Assembly: GCA_029557535.1 (NCBI GenBank)
Contig: JAKQII010000389.1
Coordinates: 1 to 38,908 of the forward strand
Direction of reading: 5' to 3'
DNA: 38,908 nt
Source of the DNA: Acidobacteriota bacterium
GTDB lineage: Bacteria; Acidobacteriota; Blastocatellia; Pyrinomonadales; Pyrinomonadaceae
Shown here: positions 9,377 to 18,142 of the stretch, one piece after another
Layout of the letters: the number at the start of each line of letters is the position of its first letter
How positions within the stretch are numbered: position 1 is the stretch's first letter
The notes under the pieces: generated by a model
Databases searched by the model: none
The model's input: only the letters and a program-made list of their open reading frames with translations
What the model was told of the DNA's origin: nothing
Position numbers and translations under genes: made by a program

Positions 9377-10336
9377 ATGATTGCCGAAGAGAACTTGCCG
9401 GGCCTGGGGAAAAAGATCGGAATCGTCGGAGTACCGATCGGTTACGGTGCGGGAATGAACGGGAGCGAACTTGGGGTGACGGCCATTCGGCTCGCGAACA
9501 TCCGCGGCCGACGTCTGGTCGATCACGTTCAGGATCTTGGCTACGAAGTCACCGATCACGGTGACGTCGAAATCGTCCGGCCCCGATCATCCGCGGCCCC
9601 CGGAGACAATCCAAGACACCTGGCCGAGATGATCGCTTCAAGCCGGAACTCGGCGCGGACCGTCAAAGCGGTTCTCGACAACGGCGAGATCCCGGTGATC
9701 CTCGGCGGCGATCACTCGATCGCGATCGGGACGTTCACCGGCATCTCGTCGCATTTCAAGGAACGCGGCGAAGAGATCGGACTGGTCTGGTTCGACGCGC
9801 ACGCCGATATCAACACTCCGGAAACGTCGCCGTCCGGCAACATTCACGGGATGCCTCTGGCGACGCTGCTCGGTTACGGTAACGCGGATCTGGTCGGGCT
9901 CGGGGGCTTCTCACCGAAACTGAATCCAAAGTATCTTGCGCACGTCGGAGCGCGGGACGTTGATTCGGGCGAGCGCCAGGAGATCAAGCGGCTCGGCCTG
10001 CGCGAAAACTTCTTCTCAATGAGCGACATCGACCGGCGTGGCATGGTCGCGTGCGTCGAGGAGGCGATCGTGATCGCGTCCCGGGCGCCGGGAGGGTATG
10101 CCGTGACGTTTGACGTTGACATCATTGACCCGCGTTTCGCACCGGGATCGGGCACGCTGGTTCGAGGCGGCATCACATATCGGGAGGCCCATCTCGCGCT
10201 TGAGATCATCGCCGAACACGGCGGGCTGCGCTCGCTCGAGATCGTCGAGGTGAATCCGATGCTCGACGCGCAGAACATCACGGTAGAACTCGCGGTCGAA
10301 CTCATCCTTTCAGGACTGGGCAAAACCATTTTATGA
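9377..10336 (+). CDS. rocF: Arginase (ureohydrolase family)
   Basis: Mn-dependent enzyme expected to hydrolyse L-arginine to ornithine and urea. The 319 residues contain the three ureohydrolase metal motifs: GGDHSIAIGT, DAHADINTPETSPSGNIHG and FDVDIIDP. The NTPETSPSGNIHG loop is characteristic of arginase rather than agmatinase. N-terminal GVPIGYGAGMNGSELG is also arginase-like. It starts 9 bases after the HPr gene, so it is probably in the same transcript. Why a PTS-regulatory block contains arginase is not evident; a link between nitrogen status and the phosphorelay is possible. Substrate specificity is inferred from motifs only. Confidence 0.9.
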   Translation: MIAEENLPGLGKKIGIVGVPIGYGAGMNGSELGVTAIRLANIRGRRLVDHVQDLGYEVTDHGDVEIVRPRSSAAPGDNPRHLAEMIASSRNSARTVKAVLDNGEIPVILGGDHSIAIGTFTGISSHFKERGEEIGLVWFDAHADINTPETSPSGNIHGMPLATLLGYGNADLVGLGGFSPKLNPKYLAHVGARDVDSGERQEIKRLGLRENFFSMSDIDRRGMVACVEEAIVIASRAPGGYAVTFDVDIIDPRFAPGSGTLVRGGITYREAHLALEIIAEHGGLRSLEIVEVNPMLDAQNITVELAVELILSGLGKTIL

Positions 10337-10376
10337 TCGCTCACGCCAGTTTGATCCGGACCCTTTGGTTCAAATT

Positions 10377-11510
10377 ATGAAAAAACTCTTGGTTGGCATT
10401 GTTTTCGGTGGTCGATCCGGTGAACACGAGATCTCGATCCGCTCGGCGAAGTCGGTCATCGAAGCGATCGACCTGGACAAGTACGACGTTGTTCCGATCG
10501 CAATCACGCGCGACGGTCACTGGTTGAATCCGGTCGAATCGCTTGGTTTTCTTCCGCCCGTGACCCAGTCGCTGATGATCGATCGCATCGGCGAGTATCC
10601 GCGCGGGTCGATCGGCGTTCTCGGCGATCCGAAGTATCGCGGCCTTACGAAGCTGGATTCGACCGAAGGACAACAGAGGCTGATGGAACTTGACGTGATC
10701 TTTCCCGTCCTTCACGGGACCTTCGGCGAGGACGGGACGATCCAGGGCCTGTTCGAGATGTGCGACATACCATACGTCGGATGCGGCGTGCTCGCCTCGT
10801 CGTGCGGAATGGACAAGGCGTTCATGAAGGTTCTGTTCCACGATGCCGGTCTTCCTATCTGCAGGCATGTTTGGTTTCTGCGGGGCGAATGGGAAAAGAA
10901 CAATGAGGGGACGGTGCGGCAGATCGAAGCGAAGCTCGGCTACCCGTGTTTCGTAAAGCCCGCCAATCTCGGTTCATCGGTTGGAGTTTCCAAGGCCATC
11001 GATGCAGGCTCGCTACGTGACGCGATCGATCTTGCCGCCCAATACGACCGCAAGATCATCGTCGAAGAGTGCATTGAAATGCGCGAGATCGAGTGCGCGG
11101 TTATGGGCAACGACGAACCGCGTGCCAGCCTTCCGGGGGAATATATTATCAAGGATGAATCGAAGAAGTTTCTCGATTATACGGAGAAGTACTCGGGAAC
11201 GGGAAACAACGAATTCGTGGTACCGTCGCCGATCTCCGAGGAACTCACGCGAAAGGTGCAACAGATGGCGATCACCGCGTTCAAGGCGATCGACGGGGCG
11301 GGCCTCGCACGCGTCGACTTCTTCCTGCGCAAGGACACGGGCGCGTTGCTTGTCAACGAGATCAACACGCTGCCTGGACTGACCGACGCGTCCGGATTTC
11401 CGAAGATGTGGTCGGGTTCGGGGTTGGAGTTCGGCCATGTGATCGATGCGCTGATCACGCTGGCGGTAGAGCGTCACGCCGATCGGGCGCGCAACAAAAC
11501 GAATATCTGA
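10377..11510 (+). CDS. ddl: D-alanine--D-alanine ligase
   Basis: ATP-grasp enzyme making the D-Ala-D-Ala dipeptide for peptidoglycan. Starting at ATG 10377 gives 377 residues beginning [19 protein letters not shown], the expected Ddl N-terminus; a TTG at 10365 is in frame but less likely. Other motifs are [31 protein letters not shown] and [11 protein letters not shown] near the C-terminus. Length is typical. It is the last gene of the + strand block and ends 2 bases before the convergent VWFA gene, with no clear terminator between them. Confidence 0.97.
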   Translation: MKKLLVGIVFGGRSGEHEISIRSAKSVIEAIDLDKYDVVPIAITRDGHWLNPVESLGFLPPVTQSLMIDRIGEYPRGSIGVLGDPKYRGLTKLDSTEGQQRLMELDVIFPVLHGTFGEDGTIQGLFEMCDIPYVGCGVLASSCGMDKAFMKVLFHDAGLPICRHVWFLRGEWEKNNEGTVRQIEAKLGYPCFVKPANLGSSVGVSKAIDAGSLRDAIDLAAQYDRKIIVEECIEMREIECAVMGNDEPRASLPGEYIIKDESKKFLDYTEKYSGTGNNEFVVPSPISEELTRKVQQMAITAFKAIDGAGLARVDFFLRKDTGALLVNEINTLPGLTDASGFPKMWSGSGLEFGHVIDALITLAVERHADRARNKTNI

Positions 11511-11512
11511 TC

Positions 11513-12433
11513 CTATTTTTTGGATTTCGAGGCGTAGTAGCCTTTTCTGGATCGCACCGTCAGTCCCTCACGGCTCGTGTTGACCTCGATCTCTCGCCAC
11601 TTGCCGTCTTTCGCTGAATTTGCGGGTGAGTAGCCGATTGTGTACTGAACGCCAAGTTCGGCGACGATTTTCTTGAACGCGTCGCTGAGCGCCCGTCCGC
11701 CCGGAGTTGAGACGAACCGACCACCGGATCTTTCCGCAAATCCTTTCAAGACCGCCTGATTTTGCATCCGTCCGCGGCTGTTATCGCTGACCGCGCTCAT
11801 GTCAACTGTGTAGATGACCGCGTTCGCCGCCAGCGCCGCGCGCAGAGCTTTGTCGGACGAAGCCGAACTGCGCGTGTCCGCGCCGTCCGAAAGGATGATG
11901 ATCGCCCGCCGTTTTTCGGGCCGGTCCTGAAGGGCCTTCGCGCCGGCGAGAACGGCGTCGTTTAGAACGGTCATCCCGTCGGATTTCAGGTCGAAAAAAC
12001 CGTCGACCAGATAGTGAGCCGACGAAAAATCCTGAACCAGCGAGACCTTTGAGTCGAAGTTGTAGATCGCCGCGACGTCGTCAGTGCGAAGCCCCCCAAG
12101 GAATTCGATCGCGGCCGAGCGGGCCATCGAAACGCGTTCTTCCATGCTGCCGGATGTGTCCAACAAGATCACGGCGGCGAACGGGGTCTCCTCGCTGAGA
12201 AAAAATTCGATCTGCTGTAGTTTGCCGTCCTCGAGCACCTCAAAATGCGATTTCTTGAGGCCGGTTGCCGGCTTGCCGTCCGAGGCAGTGACCGTCGCAT
12301 TGATCACGACCAGCTGTGAATCGATCTTTATCGGTTCGTCGTCGTTCTGGGCCGCCGCCGCGACAGCCAGACACAAGACAAAAAATGCCGGCGCGATGCG
12401 TCGGGCAACGGCTTTCATCGAATAAAATTTCAT
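11513..12433 (-). CDS. Secreted VWFA-related domain protein
   Basis: A 306-residue protein with an N-terminal signal peptide (hydrophobic stretch ending AVAAAAQ). A short beta domain follows (INATVTASDGKPATGLKKSH), then a von Willebrand A domain with an intact MIDAS motif DTSGSM. It resembles the VWFA-related domain family that is expanded in Acidobacteriota, whose role is largely unknown (metal-dependent protein binding is presumed). An internal ATG at 12418 could be the true start. The stop codon of the upstream 180-residue gene directly abuts this start (TGAATG), so the two are translationally coupled. Confidence 0.85.
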   Translation of the reverse strand: MKFYSMKAVARRIAPAFFVLCLAVAAAAQNDDEPIKIDSQLVVINATVTASDGKPATGLKKSHFEVLEDGKLQQIEFFLSEETPFAAVILLDTSGSMEERVSMARSAAIEFLGGLRTDDVAAIYNFDSKVSLVQDFSSAHYLVDGFFDLKSDGMTVLNDAVLAGAKALQDRPEKRRAIIILSDGADTRSSASSDKALRAALAANAVIYTVDMSAVSDNSRGRMQNQAVLKGFAERSGGRFVSTPGGRALSDAFKKIVAELGVQYTIGYSPANSAKDGKWREIEVNTSREGLTVRSRKGYYASKSKK

Positions 12434-12976
12434 TCAGTTTCCGATCTTGATGAATTTCAGAACCTTGAGCAACACGTTCGACGTTCGGATCGCCGTAACC
12501 GAAATGCTGTAACGGGTCGATTTCCTGATCTCCTTCAAGAGCGAGGCGGCGTTCGCCTGAAGCGATTTGAACGCGGCGTTCAACGATCTCGGTTTCGGGT
12601 TCGCCACCGGATTCTCGCGATCGTCGTCAGGGTCATCGTCGCTGCCGCCAAGCTCGGAACGAATCTTCTTGACGAGCTTTTCCAGCTTTTCGAGTTTCTT
12701 CGCATCTTCCGCCGATATCGTCTCGGAAGCGGCAAACGTTTTCTCGAGCTCGTTGCTGATCGCAACGGCTTCTTCCGATCGTGCGAGGAGCACTTCGTAT
12801 TCCTTCTTTTCCTGCTCGATCTTCAACCGAGCCCGCGATTCCTTGATGTTCTTTGGCTCATCTTCCTCGACCCTTCGGGACAGCGGATCGACAATCTGCG
12901 CGAGCCCGGCGACGGGCAAAAGGAAGATGAACGCCGCGGCGCAGAAAAAAAGGAATTTGAATAATCTTGCAGACAT
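12434..12976 (-). CDS. Uncharacterised exported coiled-coil protein
   Basis: 180 residues, no family recognised. An N-terminal signal sequence (residues 5-26, ending VAGLAQ) is followed by a highly charged helical stretch (about 40-105, rich in Lys/Glu) likely to form a coiled coil. Then comes an Asp-rich segment (GGSDDDPDDDREN) and a basic C-terminal helix. It lies between a secreted unknown protein and the VWFA protein, with a 6-base gap upstream and 0 bases downstream, so it belongs to that three-gene unit. A structural or partner role for the VWFA protein is a guess from position. Confidence 0.75.
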   Translation of the reverse strand: MSARLFKFLFFCAAAFIFLLPVAGLAQIVDPLSRRVEEDEPKNIKESRARLKIEQEKKEYEVLLARSEEAVAISNELEKTFAASETISAEDAKKLEKLEKLVKKIRSELGGSDDDPDDDRENPVANPKPRSLNAAFKSLQANAASLLKEIRKSTRYSISVTAIRTSNVLLKVLKFIKIGN

Positions 12977-12982
12977 CTGATC

Positions 12983-13603
12983 TCAGTTCTCGCTCGGATT
13001 CTCATCGGGCGAAACGCCCGTCACGTCTTCAACAAGCTTAGTCAGGAAGTCCTCCTCGGCCAGACCGCTGCTTGAGAGCGTTGTCCATTCACTGGAGAGC
13101 CCCGTTCCCGCGAGTCCCTCAACCTTGGCGATCACGGAGACATTGTTCTGGATCCCGTCGATCGACTGGACCTCGATCGTGAGCGAGTACCTGCCGCGGG
13201 TCCAAGAGGTTTCAGACGACGGCACGATCGCGTAGCGTGTGAGTTCGTTCTTCGTGATAACGGCGCCCTTGGCGAAAATGAACGGCTGCGTGACGATCAA
13301 TCCATCCTTGAGACGCGAGGCCGCTTCGTCCACGATCATCTTGCGCTCGCGAAGGATCTCGACAATGTTCTCGACGAGTTGGTCGCGGCGGGAATTGAGA
13401 CGCAACGGATTCTCGACACGCGCGCGGATCTTGGTCTTGTCTTTGCCAAAATCCCAGGAGCGGCTGACGTCGTTCGACCGCGATGTCGTCTTGTTCGTGT
13501 CGTCCTTTATCTTCTGGGTTTGCGAATCAATGCCCTTGGTCTGGGCGGGCGAGCCGACCGAGATCAGCAGCACGGAAATAATTGTGATCAACCCGGATTT
13601 CAT
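12983..13603 (-). CDS. Uncharacterised exported protein, first gene of VWFA cluster
   Basis: 206 residues from ATG 13603 (MKSGLITIISVLLISVGSPA is a good signal peptide). An upstream in-frame ATG at 13624 would lie almost at the predicted transcript start and is less likely. The mature part is mixed alpha/beta with no motif I recognise; about residues 70-110 form a helix (ENIVEILRERKMIVDEAASR) and the rest looks beta-rich. Not identified. It heads a unit with the 180-residue protein and the VWFA protein. Confidence 0.7.
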   Translation of the reverse strand: MKSGLITIISVLLISVGSPAQTKGIDSQTQKIKDDTNKTTSRSNDVSRSWDFGKDKTKIRARVENPLRLNSRRDQLVENIVEILRERKMIVDEAASRLKDGLIVTQPFIFAKGAVITKNELTRYAIVPSSETSWTRGRYSLTIEVQSIDGIQNNVSVIAKVEGLAGTGLSSEWTTLSSSGLAEEDFLTKLVEDVTGVSPDENPSEN

Positions 13604-13632
13604 AAGATTGCTTCGAAGGATCATCCCCGGAA

Positions 13633-13660
13633 ATTATAACGCCTTGAAGGTCGAAACCAA
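13633..13660 (-). promoter_or_regulatory. Probable promoter of the three-gene VWFA cluster
   Basis: On the - strand, TTGGTT (complement of 13655-13660) and a perfect TATAAT (complement of 13633-13638) are 16 bases apart. The predicted start near 13626 gives a leader of about 23 bases to ATG 13603. Confidence 0.5.
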
Positions 13661-13696
13661 AGGTTTGATGTTGGTCACTCAAGGGGCGTTGCTTGA

Positions 13697-14461
13697 TCAC
13701 TCGGCAGAGTTCGGTGCGCCGAGCTTCTGAATTTCGTGCAGCATGAGGTGCTTCAAGAACGCATGGTGAGCGGCAAATCGGGCGATGACGAAACCCGCAA
13801 GTCCGTCCAGAAATCCGAGTTTCAGGATATAGGAACGGATGAACGCCGCCGGACCGGCAAATGCGATCCTCAGCGGCCCGGTGCGGCGTCCGGCGTCGAA
13901 CATCTGCTTGGCGGCGAGCGGCGCGTACCTCTCGCCGATCATGCGATGATGATGCGCGGCATTTTCGACGCTGAAGTGATGGATATCGCTGCGGAGGCGT
14001 CCGACCGGACCCGTGGCGGAAACCGACTCATGAATCACTGCGCCGTTCCAACGTGCCTGACGGCGGTCGAAAAGCCGGAGCTGCAGGTCCGGGTACCAGC
14101 CCGAATGACGGATCGCGCGGCCCATGTAGAACGACAATCTCGGGATTCGGAATCCGGCGTATTTCGTGAGGTCGCCGATCGATGCGATCTCGGAACGCAA
14201 TTCAGGGGAAACCTCCTCGTCGGCGTCAAGACTGACGACCCAATCGTGCTTAGCTTCGTCCGTCCCGAATTGTTTCTGATCCGAGAAACCGCTCCAGTCC
14301 CGGTGGATCACGCGGGCACCAATGGATTCGGCGATCTCGACCGTCCGGTCAGTGCTTCCCGAATCGATCACCAGAACCTCGTCGGCCCACGCGACCGAGC
14401 GCAGCGCCCGCGCGATGTTGATTTCTTCGTTGAGCGTGATGATGACCGCTGAGACCTTCAC
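13697..14461 (-). CDS. Family 2 glycosyltransferase, WaaE/KdtX-like
   Basis: A GT-A fold glycosyltransferase, probably adding a sugar to LPS core or a related envelope glycan. From GTG 14461 the protein begins KVSAVIITLNEEINIARAL, the standard GT2 N-terminus. A TTG at 14491 would extend it by 10 residues. DSGSTDRT and the DXD-type motif SLDADEEV follow, then FRIPRLSFYMGRAI and a C-terminal amphipathic region typical of WaaE-like enzymes. About 254 residues is the usual size. It lies just after the terminator of the tolC-like gene and may have its own weak promoter. Confidence 0.86.
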   Translation of the reverse strand: MKVSAVIITLNEEINIARALRSVAWADEVLVIDSGSTDRTVEIAESIGARVIHRDWSGFSDQKQFGTDEAKHDWVVSLDADEEVSPELRSEIASIGDLTKYAGFRIPRLSFYMGRAIRHSGWYPDLQLRLFDRRQARWNGAVIHESVSATGPVGRLRSDIHHFSVENAAHHHRMIGERYAPLAAKQMFDAGRRTGPLRIAFAGPAAFIRSYILKLGFLDGLAGFVIARFAAHHAFLKHLMLHEIQKLGAPNSAE

Positions 14462-14494
14462 GTTCAGAAGTTTACGGTGATTTGACGCCAAATC

Positions 14495-14532
14495 AAAAAT
14501 GCGGACCCACCAATGAACGGGTCCGCATTTTT
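14495..14532 (-). terminator. Strong intrinsic terminator downstream of tolC-like gene
   Basis: ATGCGGACCC (14499-14508) and GGGTCCGCAT (14519-14528) form a perfect 10-bp stem with a 10-base loop. It is flanked by A's and T's on both sides, so it can work in both directions. It lies just after the tolC-like stop codon (14552) and about 35 bases before the GT2 start. Confidence 0.88.
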
Positions 14533-14551
14533 CCTGTACCTGTCTCGCAGA

Positions 14552-16384
14552 CTATTTCTTGTCCTGCGGCGATTCGACGTCGATGTTGTTCGCCAGGAAA
14601 GTCGTTGACGTTGCGCGTTGCAATTCCGCTACGGCCTTGCTGTAGTCGGTCTCAGCGCGTATCTCGGAGTTTCGCGCGTTCGTCAGCGCGTTCTCGCGCT
14701 GAAAAAGCAGAAAGGTGGTCGATCGGCCGGCCTCGAGCAGTTTGCGTTCGCCTTCGAGCTGGATCTCAGCGTTCTCCCTCGCACGGCGTGCCGACAGAAC
14801 TCGTTGGCGGGCGGTATCAAGCGCCTGGACCGCATTGCGCACCTCGGTCAGCACCGTTTGTTCCTGCGAACGCATTTGCGCGTCGACACGTCCATCCTGA
14901 ATTCGGGATTGCGCAAGATTTGCCTTCGCGGTCTGATTTCGGAACGGGAAACTGATCGTCACGCCGACGGTGAAGTTGGGCGCGTCGGATCGGAAGAAGT
15001 TCCTCAGCGATCGCGAGAAACCGCCGCGGAGGTAGTTCGGCGAGCCGGAAACCGTTACGTTCGGTATCGGGAAGCATCCGGCGGGCGGAGTCGCTCCGCC
15101 GCAGATCAAGCTGTAAAGGTAAGACGTTGAGCTCGTGAAGGGTGCGTTCTGCGCGACCAGCAGCGGTACGATCGAATCAGCGGTGTTGACGTTTCCGCTC
15201 GATAAACCGTCAAGTGAAAAGGTCGTCGTCAGGTCGATCTTCGGCCGAAGCTGGTTCTTGAAATAGTCGATGTCGATCTTGTTGATCTCTTTTTCCAAAC
15301 GGAGACGGCTGAGTTCCGGCCGAAACTGCATCGCGTCCTTCATCGCCGCGTCGAGATCGACCGCATCGGTGCTGAACGTCGGTTTGTCGGTGGGAACCAT
15401 TTGGAAAGACCACTCCGTCGCGGTCGTATCCTTCAGAAGGAGCTGTTTCAGCGCGTTCTCGGCAGTAGCCACGGCTTGGACCGCGAGCAAGAGATCCGAC
15501 TCGCGGTTGGCGAGCTCGGTCTCGACCTCGGCCTTTTGGAGCGGTGCGGCCGCTCCGGCCGCGATCTTCGCCTCAACCTGGCGGAGATTTTCTTTCGACA
15601 GATTCAGGTTGGCGACGCGGTTTTGCTGATCACGAAGAGCGAATACTAGATCCCAATATGCCGATTGAACGCGCGAAATCGTCGTTATCGCCTGACGCCT
15701 GAAATCGGCGTCGGATTGCGACACGCGTTTCCGCTGGATCTTGATCTGCCGCCGCGTCGGATCGACGGAAAAGTTGCGGAGCAGCGGCTGCGTATAGGTC
15801 ACGCCGATACTCGATGTGTAGATCGCGCCGCTCGACGAGGACGTCGAACCGTTGCTGACCTGTTGTTGCGCAAACCGGTTCTCCGTCCGGGTGTTGTTGA
15901 AGAACATCCGGAGATTTCCGCCGCCCTGGCGGACCGGAGCGTTGATGTCGGAATTCACCCTGAAGTCGCGGGTTGCGCCGCTGCCGGTCGTTGAATTCCT
16001 GTCGAAAGTCGGACTGATTGTGACGACCGGATCGTAGGATCCCAGCAGGGAACGCAGACTTTGTTCGGCGATCTTAACGTCCGCACGGGCAATATCTATG
16101 TCGTTGTTGTTCTCGAGCGCGCGTCTGATCGCTTCCGCCAGCGTCAGGGGAAGCGTCTGGGTCGTCTGCACCCCGGGGCGCGCAAGCGACGTCACATAAT
16201 CCGATCCGCCCTTCGAGGCCGCTTCCGATTCGCTCTTTTCGCCACTTTTCACCAACGAAGATGAGGTGTTTTTTGCCAGCTGGGATGTGTTCGTCACATT
16301 TTGCCCGAATACGTCCCCGGCGGATGCCGCGGCGATCAGCCCAAAAAGCAAAAGAGTAACTTTAAAATGACGCAACATTTTCAT
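14552..16384 (-). CDS. TolC-family outer membrane channel protein
   Basis: 610-residue outer-membrane efflux protein of the TolC/OEP family, the exit duct of type I secretion or RND-type efflux. A signal peptide (to about residue 27) is followed by a low-complexity Ser/Lys linker. LTLAEAIRRALENNNDIDIARADVKIAEQSL is the classic first OEP helix, given here only in part by its LTLAEAIRRALENN start; a second repeat carries the RQRVLSARRARENAEIQLEG-type helix. It is longer than E. coli TolC (about 470) because of the N-terminal linker and loops near residues 390-450. GGAG lies 8 bases before ATG 16384. No pump or adaptor gene is adjacent. Confidence 0.9.
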   Translation of the reverse strand: MKMLRHFKVTLLLFGLIAAASAGDVFGQNVTNTSQLAKNTSSSLVKSGEKSESEAASKGGSDYVTSLARPGVQTTQTLPLTLAEAIRRALENNNDIDIARADVKIAEQSLRSLLGSYDPVVTISPTFDRNSTTGSGATRDFRVNSDINAPVRQGGGNLRMFFNNTRTENRFAQQQVSNGSTSSSSGAIYTSSIGVTYTQPLLRNFSVDPTRRQIKIQRKRVSQSDADFRRQAITTISRVQSAYWDLVFALRDQQNRVANLNLSKENLRQVEAKIAAGAAAPLQKAEVETELANRESDLLLAVQAVATAENALKQLLLKDTTATEWSFQMVPTDKPTFSTDAVDLDAAMKDAMQFRPELSRLRLEKEINKIDIDYFKNQLRPKIDLTTTFSLDGLSSGNVNTADSIVPLLVAQNAPFTSSTSYLYSLICGGATPPAGCFPIPNVTVSGSPNYLRGGFSRSLRNFFRSDAPNFTVGVTISFPFRNQTAKANLAQSRIQDGRVDAQMRSQEQTVLTEVRNAVQALDTARQRVLSARRARENAEIQLEGERKLLEAGRSTTFLLFQRENALTNARNSEIRAETDYSKAVAELQRATSTTFLANNIDVESPQDKK

Positions 16385-16495
16385 TATTGAGACTCCGAGT
16401 TTTTCTTCTTGAAATGTGTAAAACGCTTAAAAACTCAATGGGTTACTACGCCGCGGTTTTGCCCAATGTTTCAAAAAACTTCCCGGTTGCGGCCG

Positions 16496-16524
16496 TTGAA
16501 CTTTGAACGTAGATAAGCTAAATT
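16496..16524 (+). promoter_or_regulatory. Candidate gapA promoter
   Basis: TTGAAC (16496-16501), 17 bases, then TAAATT (16519-16524) fit a moderate sigma-70 promoter in the 190-base divergent gap between the tolC-like gene and gapA. A strong Shine-Dalgarno GGAGGA (16557-16562) sits 12 bases before ATG 16575. The -10 match is only 4 of 6. Confidence 0.35.
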
Positions 16525-16574
16525 CAAGACAATAAGATACGAAAATATTATCATCCGGAGGAACTCATAAGATC

Positions 16575-17582
16575 ATGGGAATAAAAGTCGGTATTAACGG
16601 TTTCGGGCGTATCGGGCGCAACGTCCTGCGCACTTGCATTGGCGAGAAAGATATTGATTTTGTTGCGGTTAATGATTTGACAGACACCCGAACGCTGGCA
16701 CATCTGCTGAAATACGACTCGGTGATGGGAAATCTTCACAACGATATTTCGGCCGATGGAGACACCATCAAAGTCGACGGCGACAGCTTCAAGGTTTTTT
16801 CCGAACGCGATCCCGCATTGATCGATTGGGAATCGGTAGGGGCGGAGATCGTCATTGAATCGACGGGACGGTTCACGAAGGCGGAAGACGCCGGAAAACA
16901 CCTGCGCGGCGGGGTCAAGAAGGTGATCATCAGCGCCCCGGCGAAGGGTGAGGACGTTACCATCGTGCTTGGCGTCAACGAAGGAATGTATTCGGCCGCG
17001 AACCATCACATCATCTCGAATGCGTCGTGTACGACGAACTGTCTCGCGCCTGTCGCGAAGGTGATCCATGAGACGTTCGGTATCAAGAACGCGCTCATGA
17101 ACACGATCCACAGTTACACGAACGATCAGCAACTGCTTGATCTTCCGCACAAGGATCTGCGTCGCGCTCGGGCCGCGGCCCTTTCAATGATCCCGACGTC
17201 AACCGGTGCCGCAAAGGCCGTGGCCCTTGTCATACCCGAGCTGAAAGGCAAGTTCGACGGGATCTCGGTGCGTGTTCCGACGCCAAATGTTTCGCTCGTC
17301 GACGTCGTCATGAACGTCGAGAAACCGACTTCGACCGAGGAAGTGAACGCGGTTTTGAAGGAGGCAGCGAACGGCGCGCTAAAGGGAATTCTCGCGTTCA
17401 GCGAGGAACCGCTCGTTTCGATCGACTTCCGTGGAAATTCAAATTCCTCGATCGTTGATGCCGAGAACACGAAGGTCATTGGCGGTACGTGTGTTAAAGT
17501 ACTGGCGTGGTACGACAACGAATGGGGTTATTCGTGCCGCGTTCGCGACCTCGTAAAGTACATTGCGGAGAAAGGGCTCTAA
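16575..17582 (+). CDS. gapA: Glyceraldehyde-3-phosphate dehydrogenase (type I)
   Basis: Converts glyceraldehyde 3-phosphate to 1,3-bisphosphoglycerate with NAD in glycolysis. The 335 residues show the Rossmann motif [10 protein letters not shown] (6-15) and the active-site SNASCTTNC with catalytic C152. They also show the histidine in NTIHSYTND and the C-terminal [12 protein letters not shown]. Length is standard. It leads a cluster with pgk and tpiA, two other triose-phosphate enzymes. A GGAGGA ribosome-binding site supports high expression. Confidence 0.98.
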   Translation: MGIKVGINGFGRIGRNVLRTCIGEKDIDFVAVNDLTDTRTLAHLLKYDSVMGNLHNDISADGDTIKVDGDSFKVFSERDPALIDWESVGAEIVIESTGRFTKAEDAGKHLRGGVKKVIISAPAKGEDVTIVLGVNEGMYSAANHHIISNASCTTNCLAPVAKVIHETFGIKNALMNTIHSYTNDQQLLDLPHKDLRRARAAALSMIPTSTGAAKAVALVIPELKGKFDGISVRVPTPNVSLVDVVMNVEKPTSTEEVNAVLKEAANGALKGILAFSEEPLVSIDFRGNSNSSIVDAENTKVIGGTCVKVLAWYDNEWGYSCRVRDLVKYIAEKGL

Positions 17583-17665
17583 ACAGGGCCGGCGGCGTTT
17601 CGTCAATCGGGTTTCTGTGGTAGATTAGCCGCATCGCCGTCAGTGAGGAAACAAATAGAACAAAT

Positions 17666-18064
17666 ATGCGCAATAAGAATACGCTGAACATCGTCGTCGT
17701 TTTGTTGGTCCTTGTGGTAATGGGATGCAGCTGCAACAAGCTACAGGAACTCACGAACAAGTCGTCGTCGACCCCGAGTTCGTCGCCGTCCACCTCGAGC
17801 AGTCCTTCGAGCACATCTTCGCCGTCGAAATCGTCGGATGAGAAGGCCGCGCTCACGCTGGACAAGTACAACCAGATCAAGAACGGAATGAGCTACAAGG
17901 AAGTCGTCGATATCATCGGTTCCGAAGGGACCGAGATCTCCTCGTCGGGCGAAGGCAAGTACAAGGTCGAGTCGTACAAATGGGACGGCGGCGACTTCAA
18001 GTGGATCTTCGTCACCCTGATGGGCGGAAAGGTGACCGCGAAGACGCAGTCGAATCTCAAGTAG
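17666..18064 (+). CDS. Small lipoprotein with Ser-rich linker and DUF3862/SmpA-like domain
   Basis: 132 residues. A signal segment (LNIVVVLLVLVVMGCSC) ends in a lipobox VMGC, so the protein is probably lipid-anchored through C22. A linker of about 40 residues made almost only of Ser, Pro and Thr follows (built on repeated TCG/AGC codons). The C-terminal domain LTLDKYNQIKNGMSYKEV and following resembles the DUF3862/BamE(SmpA)-like fold with YKW and GGKVTAKTQSNL. Such domains often act in envelope protein assembly, but the function is unknown. It sits between gapA and pgk. Confidence 0.8.
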   Translation: MRNKNTLNIVVVLLVLVVMGCSCNKLQELTNKSSSTPSSSPSTSSSPSSTSSPSKSSDEKAALTLDKYNQIKNGMSYKEVVDIIGSEGTEISSSGEGKYKVESYKWDGGDFKWIFVTLMGGKVTAKTQSNLK

Positions 18065-18080
18065 TAAATACAGGAATCTC

Positions 18081-18130
18081 AGAAGGCGTTTGGAATCGCG
18101 GTGCATTTTGCTCGGATTTCAAACGCTTCT
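18081..18130 (+). promoter_or_regulatory. Long imperfect hairpin in the pgk leader
   Basis: AGAAGGCGTTTGGAATC (18081-18097) can pair with GATTTCAAACGCTTCT (18115-18130), with one bulged G and one G-T pair, around a 17-base loop. It lies 12 bases before the pgk ATG and is followed by a pyrimidine-rich but broken T stretch. It could be an RNA stabiliser, weak terminator or attenuator. Confidence 0.45.
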
Positions 18131-18142
18131 CTTTGTTCTCAG

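Noticed and set aside
18101-18142. Upstream GTG start for pgk
   Set aside because: It would add 14 residues absent from PGK proteins and lies in the leader hairpin.
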